Origin: Streptomyces sp. ICC1
Lineage (GTDB): Bacteria > Actinomycetota > Actinomycetes > Streptomycetales > Streptomycetaceae
Length of the DNA stretch: 64,000 nt
Direction: 5' to 3'
Assembly: GCF_003287935.1 (NCBI RefSeq)
Contig: NZ_CP030287.1
Location: 6,537,227 to 6,601,226, forward strand
Both the position numbers and the translations under genes were made by a program. Shown piece by piece: positions 47,213 to 55,709 of this stretch (position 1 is its first letter; every line of letters begins with the position of its first letter). The notes below the pieces were generated by a model. It did no database searches and was not told the DNA's origin. It saw only the letters and a list, made by a program, of their open reading frames with translations.

Positions 47213-49396
47213 TCAGCCGTGCTTCTCGATGTTGAGCGTGGGCAGCAGCCGGTCCAGGCCCGCCGGGATCCACCAGGCCTTGCGGCCCATCAGCTGCATG
47301 GCGGCCGGGACGATCAGGAGGCGGATGACGATGGCGTCGACGAAAACCGCGACGGCCATGCCGAAGCCGAACTGCTGGAGCATCCGGTCGCCGCCCAGCA
47401 TGAAGGCGCCGAAAACCGCGATCATGATGAGGCCGGCGGCGACGATGAGCGAGCCGGTGTGGGCGAGGCCCTCGCGGATGGCCGTGTCGGGCTCCTTCGT
47501 ACGGTCCCACTCCTCGCGGACCCGGGAGACCAGGAAGATCTCGTAGTCCATGGAGAGGCCGAAGACGATCGCGAAGATCATGATCGGGAGGTAGGCCTGG
47601 ATCGGCCCCGGCTCGACGCCGAACATGCCCTCCTGGAAGACCAGCGTCATGGCGCCCAGCGCGGAGCCGATGCTCAGCAGGTTCAGCAGGGCGGCCTTGA
47701 GCGGGATCAGGATCGATCGGAAGACGATCACCAGGAGGATCAGGGACAGGCCGACGACGATCGCGATGAACACCGGAATGCGCTTGGCGACGGCGTCGGA
47801 GTAGTCCACGACGGCCGCGGTGGCGCCGCCGACGAGGTACGTCGCCGGGTGTTCCCGGGCGAGTTCGGGCAGGACGTTGTCCCGCAGCTCGTGGACGAGG
47901 TCGGAGGTCTTGGCGTCCTGCGGGGCGGAGGTGGGGAAGACGATGACGGTGAACGCCTGCTGGTCCTTCGCCGGGAAGGCGGGCGAGGCCGCGGCGATGC
48001 CGGCGGTGGACCTGAGCTTGGCGGACAGAGCCGCGCCGGCCTTGCTGTCGCCCTCGGCGACCACGACGAGCGAGCCGTTGAAGCCGGGGCCGAAGCCGTC
48101 GGCGAGGAGGTCGTACGCCTTGCGGCTGGTGGACGCGGCGGGGTCGTTGCCGGAGTCGGCGAACCCGAGGCGCATGCCGAGGGCCGGTGCCGCCAGCGCG
48201 CCGAGTGCGACCACGGAGAGCAGCAGGGCGGCCAGCGGACGGCGCTGCACACCGCTCGCCCAGCGGCGCCAAGCGGCCCCGCCCTCGGCGGACTTGCCCT
48301 TGGCCACGCGCTTTTGCGCCTTGGCGGTGAACTGGCGGGCGAACCGCTTGCCGAAGATGGCCAGCAGGGCGGGCAGCAGGGTGAGCGAGGCCAGCATGGT
48401 GACGAGCACGGTCAGCGAGAGGGCGACGGCGGTGCCCTGGAGCGAGCCGAGGCCCATCACCACCAGGCCCATCAGCGCGACGATGACCGTGCAGCCGGCG
48501 AAGAAGACCGTGCGCCCGGCGATGTCGAGGGCCTTGGCGGAGGCTGCCTCCGGACTCGCCCCCCTGACCAGTTCGGCGCGGTAGCGGGCGAAGATCAGCA
48601 GCGCGTAGTCGATGCCGACGCCGAGACCGACGAGGATCAGGACGTACTGGGTGTAGCTGGCGATGTTGACGAAGTGCGAGACGAGCACGACCCCGCCGAG
48701 GGTGGTGCCCACGGCGAACACGGCGGTGATGATGGGCAGTCCGGCGGCGATGACCGTGCCGAACATGAACGCGAGGATCACCAGGGCGGCGAGGAGGCCG
48801 ATGCCCTCGGAGGCACCACCCTCCTGCTCGGCGAGCTTGCGGGCGGCTTCACCGCCGAGCTCGACCTGGAGGGTGCCGCTCTGGGCCGTGCGCGCGGTGT
48901 CGAGGATCTTGAGGGTGTCGACCCGCTCCATGAGCCCGCTCTTGCCCTTGAGGACGACCGTGGCGTAGCCGATCGTGCCGTCCTTGGAGACGGCCGAGGT
49001 CTCCGTGTAGGGGCTCTGGACCCGGGCGACCGTGGGGAGCTTGGCGACCTCGTCCAGCATCGCGGTGACCCGCTGCCTGGTGTCGGCGCCGGAGATTCCG
49101 GCCTCGTCGCGCAGCACGATCTTCACGCTGTCGCCGGCCTGGACGGAGCCGTGCTTCGCGAGGACGTCCAGCGTCTGCTGGGTTTCCGTTCCGGGCAGGG
49201 AGAAGTCGTCGCGGTAGCCGTCTCCGACGGCCGAGGCGCCGCCCCAGACGCCCACCAGGATGACGGTCCACAGTAAGAGGGCGGTCCAGCGGTGTCGCTG
49301 GCTGAAGGCCGAGGTGCGTTCCAGAAGGGTCTTGCGAGGGGGTGGCGGCGGTGTGTCGGGGCTGCCGACGCCCCTGACCGGTGCGGTGGTCACCAT
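47213..49396 (-). CDS. MMPL/RND-family membrane transporter
   Basis: A 727-residue protein with the two-fold MMPL plan. One helix and a large external domain come first (residues about 70-200), then five helices. A second half follows with the same order (helix near 405, external domain to about 545, helices to 700). GIDYALLIFARYR and SMDYEIFLVSRVREEW are the duplicated conserved signatures on helix 4. It would export lipids or drugs using the proton gradient. ATG 49396 has AAGGAG 6 bases upstream. The MarR gene lies just upstream on the same strand. Confidence 0.9.
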   Translation of the reverse strand: MVTTAPVRGVGSPDTPPPPPRKTLLERTSAFSQRHRWTALLLWTVILVGVWGGASAVGDGYRDDFSLPGTETQQTLDVLAKHGSVQAGDSVKIVLRDEAGISGADTRQRVTAMLDEVAKLPTVARVQSPYTETSAVSKDGTIGYATVVLKGKSGLMERVDTLKILDTARTAQSGTLQVELGGEAARKLAEQEGGASEGIGLLAALVILAFMFGTVIAAGLPIITAVFAVGTTLGGVVLVSHFVNIASYTQYVLILVGLGVGIDYALLIFARYRAELVRGASPEAASAKALDIAGRTVFFAGCTVIVALMGLVVMGLGSLQGTAVALSLTVLVTMLASLTLLPALLAIFGKRFARQFTAKAQKRVAKGKSAEGGAAWRRWASGVQRRPLAALLLSVVALGALAAPALGMRLGFADSGNDPAASTSRKAYDLLADGFGPGFNGSLVVVAEGDSKAGAALSAKLRSTAGIAAASPAFPAKDQQAFTVIVFPTSAPQDAKTSDLVHELRDNVLPELAREHPATYLVGGATAAVVDYSDAVAKRIPVFIAIVVGLSLILLVIVFRSILIPLKAALLNLLSIGSALGAMTLVFQEGMFGVEPGPIQAYLPIMIFAIVFGLSMDYEIFLVSRVREEWDRTKEPDTAIREGLAHTGSLIVAAGLIMIAVFGAFMLGGDRMLQQFGFGMAVAVFVDAIVIRLLIVPAAMQLMGRKAWWIPAGLDRLLPTLNIEKHG

Positions 49397-49403
49397 GCAC
49401 TCC

Positions 49404-49415
49404 TTGTCTAGGCAA
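49404..49415. promoter_or_regulatory. Candidate MarR operator before the MMPL gene
   Basis: Read on the minus strand TTGCCTAGACAA (49415-49404) is a near-palindrome of the TTGCCTA type bound by MarR proteins. It lies 8 bases before the MMPL start codon and downstream of the MarR gene. Confidence 0.45.
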
Positions 49416-49585
49416 CCTGCCCAGGTCCCCACAGCGGCGTGGAGCACGGCTGGAGCCCCGCTTGAACGCCGGGCGCATGTGGCTGGAAGGCGCACCGGAT
49501 CCCGTCGCGGTGGCCGGATCCGGCGGTGGGGGCGGATCCGGCGGAGCGGGCCGGCGGGTCAGGGCCGACGGCAGGGGTCGGCGGG

Positions 49586-50104
49586 TCAGGAGGCGGCGGG
49601 GGCCTTCGCGGCCTTGTCCGGTGCGCCGGAGAGCAGTCGCAGGGTCTCGGCGTGGAAGATCTCGTTGCCCCGGGTGGTGACGTCCAGGAGCAACTGCCGC
49701 TGCTCCCCGGTCAGTGTGGAGAGCAGTTCGCCGAGGGCGCCCCGGTATCCGGTGAAGACCTTCTCGACCCGCTCCGCGAAGGCCTCGGGAACGGCTTCGA
49801 CGATGACCCGCCTGCGGTCCCCGGGGTCGGGGCGGCGCCGTACGAACCCGGCCTTCTGCAAGTGGTCGATGACCGCGGTGATGGCCCCGCCCCGGCTGAG
49901 TCCGACGCGCTCGGCGAGCCGGCCGGGGGTCATCGGCCCTTCCAGGTCGAGCAGGCTCAGGCAGTTGAAGTCGGTGGCGTTGAGGCCCACCGACTGGGCC
50001 ACCGCGGACTGGAAGAGGACCGTGCGCGCGGCCTGCACCCGCAGTGCCGTCGCGAGCGACAGCAGCGTGGCGAAGGAGGGGTCCTCTTCGCTGTGCGGTT
50101 GCAT
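49586..50104 (-). CDS. MarR-family transcriptional regulator
   Basis: A 172-residue winged-helix protein. The recognition region MTPGRLAERVGLSRGGAITAVID and the wing FVRRRPDPGDRRRVIVEAVP are typical MarR motifs. It is likely to repress the downstream MMPL exporter and respond to its substrate. ATG 50104 is used. The 190 bases between its stop and the MMPL start hold a TTGCCTA-type site. Confidence 0.9.
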   Translation of the reverse strand: MQPHSEEDPSFATLLSLATALRVQAARTVLFQSAVAQSVGLNATDFNCLSLLDLEGPMTPGRLAERVGLSRGGAITAVIDHLQKAGFVRRRPDPGDRRRVIVEAVPEAFAERVEKVFTGYRGALGELLSTLTGEQRQLLLDVTTRGNEIFHAETLRLLSGAPDKAAKAPAAS

Positions 50105-50193
50105 CCTCGAGCTGCCTTCCTGCCGGTCCGGTGCGGTGTGGTGCGGACAGCGTACTGGCGCGGTCCGGCCCGGGTGCGTCCGGTCCCGGCAGG

Positions 50194-50706
50194 TCAGCGG
50201 GGCTGCCGGGAGCGCAGGGCCCGGTCCACGCGCAGGCGCACGGCCTTGGCGGCCACCGCGAACAGCGGTCCGGAGGTCGGGAACGGCTTCACCCGGCCGT
50301 TGTGGAAGGACGCGACCGTCCAGCGGTCCCCTTCGCGGACCAGGACCAGCGTCTGCCTCGACCGCCGCTTGGCGGTGACCTCGCGCTGCCAGGGGAAGAG
50401 CGCGGCTCCGGTGGAGACCACGACGGCGGTGTGCTCGTCGACCATGCGGACGCTCTCGATGTCCTCGCACACCAGCCGGGTGCCGTACAGCATCGTGCGG
50501 AACATCAGGTCGTGCGTGTCCGCGATCTCCTGACGGCCTTCCAGCACGACCCCGTTGAACTGGACGTACGCGGCGTCCGGCGTGAACAGCCCGGCGTATC
50601 CGGCGCCGTCGGCGGCATTCCAGTGCTCGGACAGCCCGTCCAGCAGGGTCCGGACCCCTTCGAGGACGGCGGGGCCGGCGGGGCCTGCGGTGGTCTGCGT
50701 CTGCAT
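50194..50706 (-). CDS. SnoaL-like/SgcJ-EcaC-family protein
   Basis: A 170-residue protein with a cone-shaped alpha+beta barrel pattern: an opening helix (LLDGLSEHWNAADGAGYAGL), then FTPDAAYVQFNGVVLEGRQE, and a closing SFHNGRVKPFP. SgcJ/EcaC-type proteins occur in polyketide pathways and elsewhere; the function is undefined. It starts at ATG 50706, with an AT-rich dyad at 50748-50771 upstream. It lies 89 bases upstream of marR on the same strand. Confidence 0.8.
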   Translation of the reverse strand: MQTQTTAGPAGPAVLEGVRTLLDGLSEHWNAADGAGYAGLFTPDAAYVQFNGVVLEGRQEIADTHDLMFRTMLYGTRLVCEDIESVRMVDEHTAVVVSTGAALFPWQREVTAKRRSRQTLVLVREGDRWTVASFHNGRVKPFPTSGPLFAVAAKAVRLRVDRALRSRQPR

Positions 50707-50747
50707 GACGATCCCCTTTGCTCTCTTTCCGCGTTTCTCGTTTTCCG

Positions 50748-50771
50748 TATATCTCTAATTTAGAGAGATAT
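50748..50771. promoter_or_regulatory. AT-rich inverted repeat upstream of the SnoaL-like gene
   Basis: TATATCTCTAA and TTAGAGAGATAT form an imperfect dyad around one T; the outer ATATCTCT/AGAGATAT pair perfectly. It is rare AT-rich sequence in this genome and lies 42 bases upstream of the start, so it is a likely operator or promoter. Confidence 0.5.
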
Positions 50772-50854
50772 GGCGGAGCCCGTCAACCCCCGCGCCCGCG
50801 GCGACGGCGGCGCTCCACCGGGACTCAAGCCGGAATCGACCACAACTCCCTTTG

Positions 50855-52801
50855 ATGAAAGGTGAATTCACTACCCTGACCGATATGTGGTTCATCGGAT
50901 TTGGTGGCGCATTTGCCGTGATCGTCCTCCCGGCGATCCTGGGCAGGCGCATGCTCGGCATGGATGCGGGCGTCCTGCGCGTGATGGTCGCCGCGGTGGT
51001 CGGCGTCTCGGTTTCCGGGACGCTCATCGGGCCGCAGTTGCAGGTCAGAGGCCCACTCCTGTTCTCCCTGATGGTCGGCGTGGGGCTGCTGACCGCGATG
51101 GTCTGCCTCGTCGTCCTCGATCTGGCGCTGCCGTCCGGCGGGATGCGGCCGCTGGGCTGGATCCCGTCGGTCCGCGCCCGGCTGTCACGGGCCCGGCGCT
51201 ACTCCGAGATCGTCGCGATCCTCGGCCGCCACGGCCTGCGCCCCTATCTCACGGGCCGGGCCAGAAGCGCCGACGGCACCCGGCACGCCCACCTGGCCCG
51301 GGAACTGCGCGGGGCCCTCCAGGCGGGCGGCACCACCTTCGTGAAGCTGGGACAGGTGATGTCCACCCGGCGCGACCTGCTGCCCGAGGCGTACGTCGAA
51401 GAGCTCAGCCACCTCCAGGACCAGGTGCCGCCCGCACCCTGGCCCGCGGTGGAGGCCATCCTGCTGGAAAGCCTCGGGGCGCCCACGGACGAGGTGTTCT
51501 CCGAGTTCGACCGCGAACCGCTCGCCGCCGCCTCCGTCGCCCAGGTGCACGCGGCCGTGCTGCGCGACGGCACGCGCGTCATCGTCAAGGTGCAGCGGCC
51601 CGGGATCCGCGAGGCGGTCGACCGGGACCTGGACATCGTCGCCCGCCTCGCCCGGACCCTCCAGGTCCGTGCGGACTGGGGCCGCAGCCTCGGGCTGACC
51701 GAACTGGCCCAGGGGTTCGCGGTGGCGCTGCGCGAGGAGCTGGACTTCCGGGTCGAGGCCCGCAACATGACCGCCGTGAGCCGGGCCGCCGAGGCGCGCC
51801 GGGACGACAGCGTCGTCTTCCCCGTGCTGTGCGGGGAACTGAGCGACGACCGCGTCCTGGTGATGAGCCGGATCGACGGAACACCGCTCGGCCAGGCCCG
51901 CCCCGACAGCCCCGAGCACGGGAGGAAGCTGGCGAAGACCCTGCTCACCGCGCTGCTCGACCAGATCATGTACGACGGGGTGTTCCACGCCGATCCGCAT
52001 CCGGGCAACATCCTGCTGCTCCCCGACGGAAGCCCCGCCCTGCTCGACTTCGGCTCGGTGGGGCGCCTGGACAGCGGGCTGCGCTCCGCCATGGCCGGGC
52101 TGTTCCTCGCCGTCGACCGCGGGGACCCGGTGGCGCTGTGCGACGCGCTGCTGGAGGTGACCGACCGGCCGGAGGAGGTCGACGAGCAGCGGTTGCAGCG
52201 GGCGCTCGGGCAGTTCAGCGGCCGGCACCTGGGGCACGGGTCCGCTCCCGACGTGGCGATGTTCACCGCCCTGTTCCGGCTCGTGGCCGAGTTCCGGCTG
52301 ACGGTGCCGCCGGAGCTGGCGGCGGTGTTCCGGGCCCTGGCCACCCTCGAGGGCACCCTGCAGCGGGTGTCGGACGGCTTCGACATCCTGGACGCGTCCC
52401 GCTCGTACGCCGCCGCACGGTTCGCCCGGCAGCTGGAGTCGGACAACATACGGGGCACCGCGCGCGACGAGATGATGGCGCTGCTGCCCGTACTGCGCCG
52501 GCTCCCCCGGCGCCTCGACCGGATCGGCGGGGCGCTGGAGGAGGGGCGGCTGGGGCTGAACATCCGGCTGCTCTCCGACGCCCGCGACCGGCGGGTGATC
52601 GGCGAGCTGCTCAGCCGGGTCCTGCTGACCTTCCTCGGGATCTTCTTCGGGGCGCTGGGGGCGCAGCTGCTGAGCATCGGGGGCGGGCCGGAGGTGACTC
52701 CGGGGCTGGGCCTGTTCGGGCTGATCGGGTACCACCTGCTGGTGCTGTCCGCCGCGCTCGTGCTCAGGACCGTCTACGTGCTGACCAGGCCGCTTTCCTG
52801 A
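50855..52801 (+). CDS. ABC1/UbiB (AarF) atypical kinase-like membrane protein
   Basis: A 648-residue protein. Three hydrophobic helices come first (residues about 12-90). The UbiB kinase-like core follows with the KxGQ motif (FVKLGQVMSTRRDLLP), the Ala-rich loop AAASVAQVH, VIVKVQRPG, HADPHPGN and the metal motif LLDFGSVG. Two C-terminal helices end it. In other bacteria UbiB proteins aid quinone-type lipid handling; in Streptomyces the role is unknown. ATG 50855 is used; ATG 50885 is a possible start. The stop codon is embedded in the following palindrome. Confidence 0.88.
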   Translation: MKGEFTTLTDMWFIGFGGAFAVIVLPAILGRRMLGMDAGVLRVMVAAVVGVSVSGTLIGPQLQVRGPLLFSLMVGVGLLTAMVCLVVLDLALPSGGMRPLGWIPSVRARLSRARRYSEIVAILGRHGLRPYLTGRARSADGTRHAHLARELRGALQAGGTTFVKLGQVMSTRRDLLPEAYVEELSHLQDQVPPAPWPAVEAILLESLGAPTDEVFSEFDREPLAAASVAQVHAAVLRDGTRVIVKVQRPGIREAVDRDLDIVARLARTLQVRADWGRSLGLTELAQGFAVALREELDFRVEARNMTAVSRAAEARRDDSVVFPVLCGELSDDRVLVMSRIDGTPLGQARPDSPEHGRKLAKTLLTALLDQIMYDGVFHADPHPGNILLLPDGSPALLDFGSVGRLDSGLRSAMAGLFLAVDRGDPVALCDALLEVTDRPEEVDEQRLQRALGQFSGRHLGHGSAPDVAMFTALFRLVAEFRLTVPPELAAVFRALATLEGTLQRVSDGFDILDASRSYAAARFARQLESDNIRGTARDEMMALLPVLRRLPRRLDRIGGALEEGRLGLNIRLLSDARDRRVIGELLSRVLLTFLGIFFGALGAQLLSIGGGPEVTPGLGLFGLIGYHLLVLSAALVLRTVYVLTRPLS

Positions 52802-52860
52802 TCCCCGGCCCGGGGATCCGGGCAGGGACCCGGGTCCGGGATCCGGGCCCGGGGACCGGG
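52801..52860. terminator. GC-rich palindromic terminator between convergent genes
   Basis: ATCCCCGG-C-CCGGGGAT (52801-52817) is a perfect palindrome that includes the last base of the ABC1 stop codon. Further CCGGGTCC/GGACCC and CCCGGATCC-type dyads fill the gap up to the POT stop at 52861. Confidence 0.6.
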
Positions 52861-54354
52861 TCAGACGCCCAGACGGCGGGTCAGCGGGCGGCGTCCGAGG
52901 ACGAGCCCGACGCCCACCGCGAGGGCGGCGAGGCCCAGCACGAGGAAGTAGCCGGATCCGGGCACCCGATCGCCCGAGACCTTCAGCGCGTTGCCGCCGA
53001 TACCGCCGCCGAGCGCGCCGGACAGCCAGAACAGGGAGACCATCTGGCTGGTGAAGGTGGCCGGGGCGACGGCCGTGGTCGCGCTCATCCCGACGGGTGC
53101 GAAGGCCACTTCGCCGGCGGCGAGCAGCAGGAAGGACAGGATGAGCCAGAGCGGCGAGACGAGTTTCCCGCCGCCTGCCCCGAGCGCGGCGAGCGCCATG
53201 ACGAGGTAGGCGGCGCCGGTGAGGCTCATGCCGATGGCGTACTTCACCGCGGTCGGGATGCGGTCCCCGGCGCGGGTCCAGAGCCAGGCGAACAGCGGCG
53301 CGGTGACCAGCACGAACATCGGGATCGCCGCGTGGAACCAGCTGGCGGGCACGGTGGTGCCGAACATCTCCCGGTCGGTGGACTCCTTGGCGAAGAGCGT
53401 GAAGACGGACCCGCCCTGGAGGAACAGCGCCCAGAACACGGCGGAGGCCAGGAACAGCCAGATGTACGTCTTCACCCTGACCCGCTCCCCCGCGGTCAGC
53501 AGCGGGTTGCGGATCAGCCGCCAGAAGCAGATCACGGGCGCGGTCATGCACAGCAGCCCGATCAGCGCCATGACGTGGCCGATCTCGAAGGTGCCGAGGG
53601 CGGCGTCCGCTCCGTAGACGGCGAGCACGAGGGCGGTGGCGGCCAGGGAGACGCGCAGTACCCGGGTGCGCTGGGACGGGCTCGCGGCACGCTCGGGGGC
53701 GCCGCCCACGCCCTGGAAGTCGCGGGCGCCCCTGACGTACTGGATCAGGCCCACGGCCATGCCGAGGGCGGCGAGGCCGAAGCCGAGGTGCCAGTTCACT
53801 CCCTCGCCGACCGCACCCACGACGATGGGCGCGATCAGGGCGCTGACCTGCACGCTCATGTAGAAGATGGCGAAGCCGGCATCGCGGCCCGCGCGGTCGT
53901 CGCGGTCGTAGAAGGAGCTGAGGAGGCCCGCCATGTTCGGCTTGAGCATGCCGGTGCCGAGCGCGATGAGCAGCAGGCCGGGGTAGAAGAAGCCGGTGAC
54001 CGGGACCGCCATGCAGAGGTGGCCGAGCCCGATCAGGATCCCGCCGTAGAGCACCGCGCGGTAGGTGCCGAGGACGCGGTCACCGATCCAGCCGCCGGGG
54101 ACGGAGGCGATGAACACCGAGGCCATGTAGAGGCCGTAGAGCAGCGCCGCGTCCTCGTTGGACATGCCGAGGCCGCCGTTGGCGGTGGACTCCGTCGAGT
54201 ACAGGACGAGGATCGCCGTCATCCCGTAGAAGCTGAACCGCTCCCACATGTCCGTGCCCCACAGGGTGACGAACCAGCGGGGGCGGCCCAGGAGTACGGC
54301 GCTGGGCCGGTGGGACGCGGGCGGGTCGATACGGGGTTGGGTCGGGGCGGCCAT
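52861..54354 (-). CDS. POT-family proton-dependent oligopeptide transporter
   Basis: A 497-residue membrane protein with 12-14 hydrophobic helices. The POT signature WERFSFYGM (part of the ExxER motif) is in the first helix. GGWIGDRVLGTYR forms the MFS-type loop, and FYMSVQVSALIAPIVVG follows later. It takes up di- and tripeptides with protons. ATG 54354 is used. It is only 27 bases downstream of the CydC fragment, from which it was presumably once separated by other DNA. Confidence 0.88.
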   Translation of the reverse strand: MAAPTQPRIDPPASHRPSAVLLGRPRWFVTLWGTDMWERFSFYGMTAILVLYSTESTANGGLGMSNEDAALLYGLYMASVFIASVPGGWIGDRVLGTYRAVLYGGILIGLGHLCMAVPVTGFFYPGLLLIALGTGMLKPNMAGLLSSFYDRDDRAGRDAGFAIFYMSVQVSALIAPIVVGAVGEGVNWHLGFGLAALGMAVGLIQYVRGARDFQGVGGAPERAASPSQRTRVLRVSLAATALVLAVYGADAALGTFEIGHVMALIGLLCMTAPVICFWRLIRNPLLTAGERVRVKTYIWLFLASAVFWALFLQGGSVFTLFAKESTDREMFGTTVPASWFHAAIPMFVLVTAPLFAWLWTRAGDRIPTAVKYAIGMSLTGAAYLVMALAALGAGGGKLVSPLWLILSFLLLAAGEVAFAPVGMSATTAVAPATFTSQMVSLFWLSGALGGGIGGNALKVSGDRVPGSGYFLVLGLAALAVGVGLVLGRRPLTRRLGV

Positions 54355-54381
54355 CGGTCTTCGGCTCCTCCGTGCGTACGG

Positions 54382-55062
54382 TCATACAGGCACGGTGAGA
54401 GATTCGCCCGAGCCCTTCGGGGACGGCTCGAGGACGGCTCGGGGGGTGCCGCGCCGGATGATCCGGCCGTCGGCCATCACCAGCACCTCGTCCATGGCCT
54501 CCAGGCCCTGGAGGCGGTGGGTGACGAGGATCAGCGACCGGCCGCGGGTGCTGTCGAGCACGTCGGCGAGGACGGCGTCGGCGGCTGCCCCGTCGAGGCC
54601 CTCCGTCGGCTCGTCGAGGAGCAGGACGGGCGGGGCGGCGAGGAGCGCGCGGGCCAGCAGGAGCCGTCGGCGCTGGCCGCCGGAGAGCCGGCCGCCGTCG
54701 GAGCCCACGAAGGTGTCCAGGCCTTCGGGCAGGCCGAGGACCCAGTCGAGCAGGCCGGCGTGGCGCAGCGCCTCGCGGATCTCGGCGTCGGTGGCGTCGG
54801 GGCGGGCGGGCCGCAGGTTGTTGCGGACGGAGGTGTGGAAGACGTGCGCGTCCTGGAGGGAGCCGCTGACGGTGCGGCGCAGGGTGGACTCCGGTACGCG
54901 GGCGAGGACTTCGCCGTCGAGGGTGATGCCGCCCCCGGCGGGGACGACCAGTCGGGCGATCGCCGCGAGCAGCGTCGACTTTCCGGAGCCGCTGGCGCCG
55001 ATGACGGCGATCCGGCGGCCGGGGGGCAGTTCGAGGCTGACGCCGCGCAGGGCGGGCGGCGG
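54382..55062 (-). pseudogene. cydC: C-terminal ATPase domain of CydC-type ABC exporter
   Basis: About 227 codons encode the complete ATPase domain: GASGSGKST (Walker A), LSGGQ, LLLDEPTEGLDG (Walker B) and VTHR (H-loop). The sequence resembles CydC in the thiol-exporting CydDC pair needed for cytochrome bd assembly. The membrane half is missing: homology starts near PPALRGVSLELPPG at about 55062. Just upstream lies the start of a different gene (lipoprotein) at 55144, joined through a perfect inverted repeat. It is a gene fragment, not an intact exporter. Confidence 0.75.
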
Positions 55063-55063
55063 C

Positions 55064-55096
55064 GGTGCCGCCGGATGCCGAGCATCCGGCGGCACC
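55064..55096. repeat. Perfect 15-bp inverted repeat at a gene-fusion point
   Basis: GGTGCCGCCGGATGC (55064-55078) and its exact complement (55082-55096) are separated by CGA. The point coincides with the switch from the lipoprotein start to the CydC ATPase domain. Such fold-back repeats occur at chimeric joins as well as in hairpin-forming DNA. Confidence 0.75.
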
Positions 55097-55144
55097 GAGA
55101 CCCAGGAGCAGTGCCACGGCTGCGGTCCGTGTCCTGGAACCCAT
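55065..55144 (-). pseudogene. Lipoprotein N-terminal fragment
   Basis: From ATG 55144 the minus strand encodes MGSRTRTAAVALLLGLGAAG followed by Cys and Ser/Gly residues, a standard lipoprotein signal with the lipobox at GAAGC. After about 26 codons it runs into the CydC-coding DNA out of frame. Only the signal region remains; whether it is a chance frame or a true remnant is open. Confidence 0.35.
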
Positions 55145-55149
55145 CGGTC

Positions 55150-55480
55150 TGGTACAGGCACCACTTGTTGGACGCGATGGTGATCAGGTTGTCCTGGATG
55201 TCCAGCCAGCCGGGGCCGCGGTCCAGGTGCCAGGGCGTGCCCTGTTAGCCCGTGGCCTTGTACAGCGTCACGTTGCAGCTGTTGCCGTTGTTGAAGGCCG
55301 AACCGTGCAGGGCGTTCTTGAAGTTCGCGTAGCCGGTGAGATCCGTGTTGTTCTGGTAGACGGTCTGCACGCCGCCCCGGTAGTCGGTGTTCCAGTCCAC
55401 GCACAGCCCTCCGCTGTTGCAGCCGGCCGGGGCCTCGGTCGCGGCCGGCGCGACGGCCGCCGCGCCCAGGGCTCCGTATC
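55150..55480 (-). pseudogene. Small secreted protein (I36-inhibitor-like), internal stop and no start
   Basis: The minus strand encodes GALGAAAVAPAATEAPAGCN, a degraded export signal, then CVDWNTDYRGGVQTVYQNNT and LHGSAFNNGNSCNVTLYKATG before a TAA at 55247-55245. The same frame continues directly into QGTPWHLDRGPGWLDIQD and SNKWC, clearly the same protein. So the TAA is a nonsense change, and no start codon precedes the signal. The pattern recalls peptidase-inhibitor I36-type secreted proteins with paired Cys. Confidence 0.5.
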
Positions 55481-55709
55481 TCGTGGACCGGTGTTCCCGT
55501 ACGCCTTGAGGCTGCCGGTGGCGGCCAACCGGCGACCAACGCGAAACCAACGGGGGCCCGTTGGCGGCGACGGCGAAGCCCGTGGTCCGGATGCGGGCCC
55601 CGGCGGGCCGCCCCACAATGGGGTGAGGGCATGCGTGCGGCCGTCGATGGTGCCCCCGACTCCGACGGCGTCGACGTCGGCTTCGACGTCGGCTGAGAGG
55701 AGCGCGCCC

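Noticed and set aside
50887..55248. 1453-aa plus-strand frame across the ABC1 and POT genes
   Set aside because: Frame-shifted shadow of ABC1 and antisense of POT; no domain.
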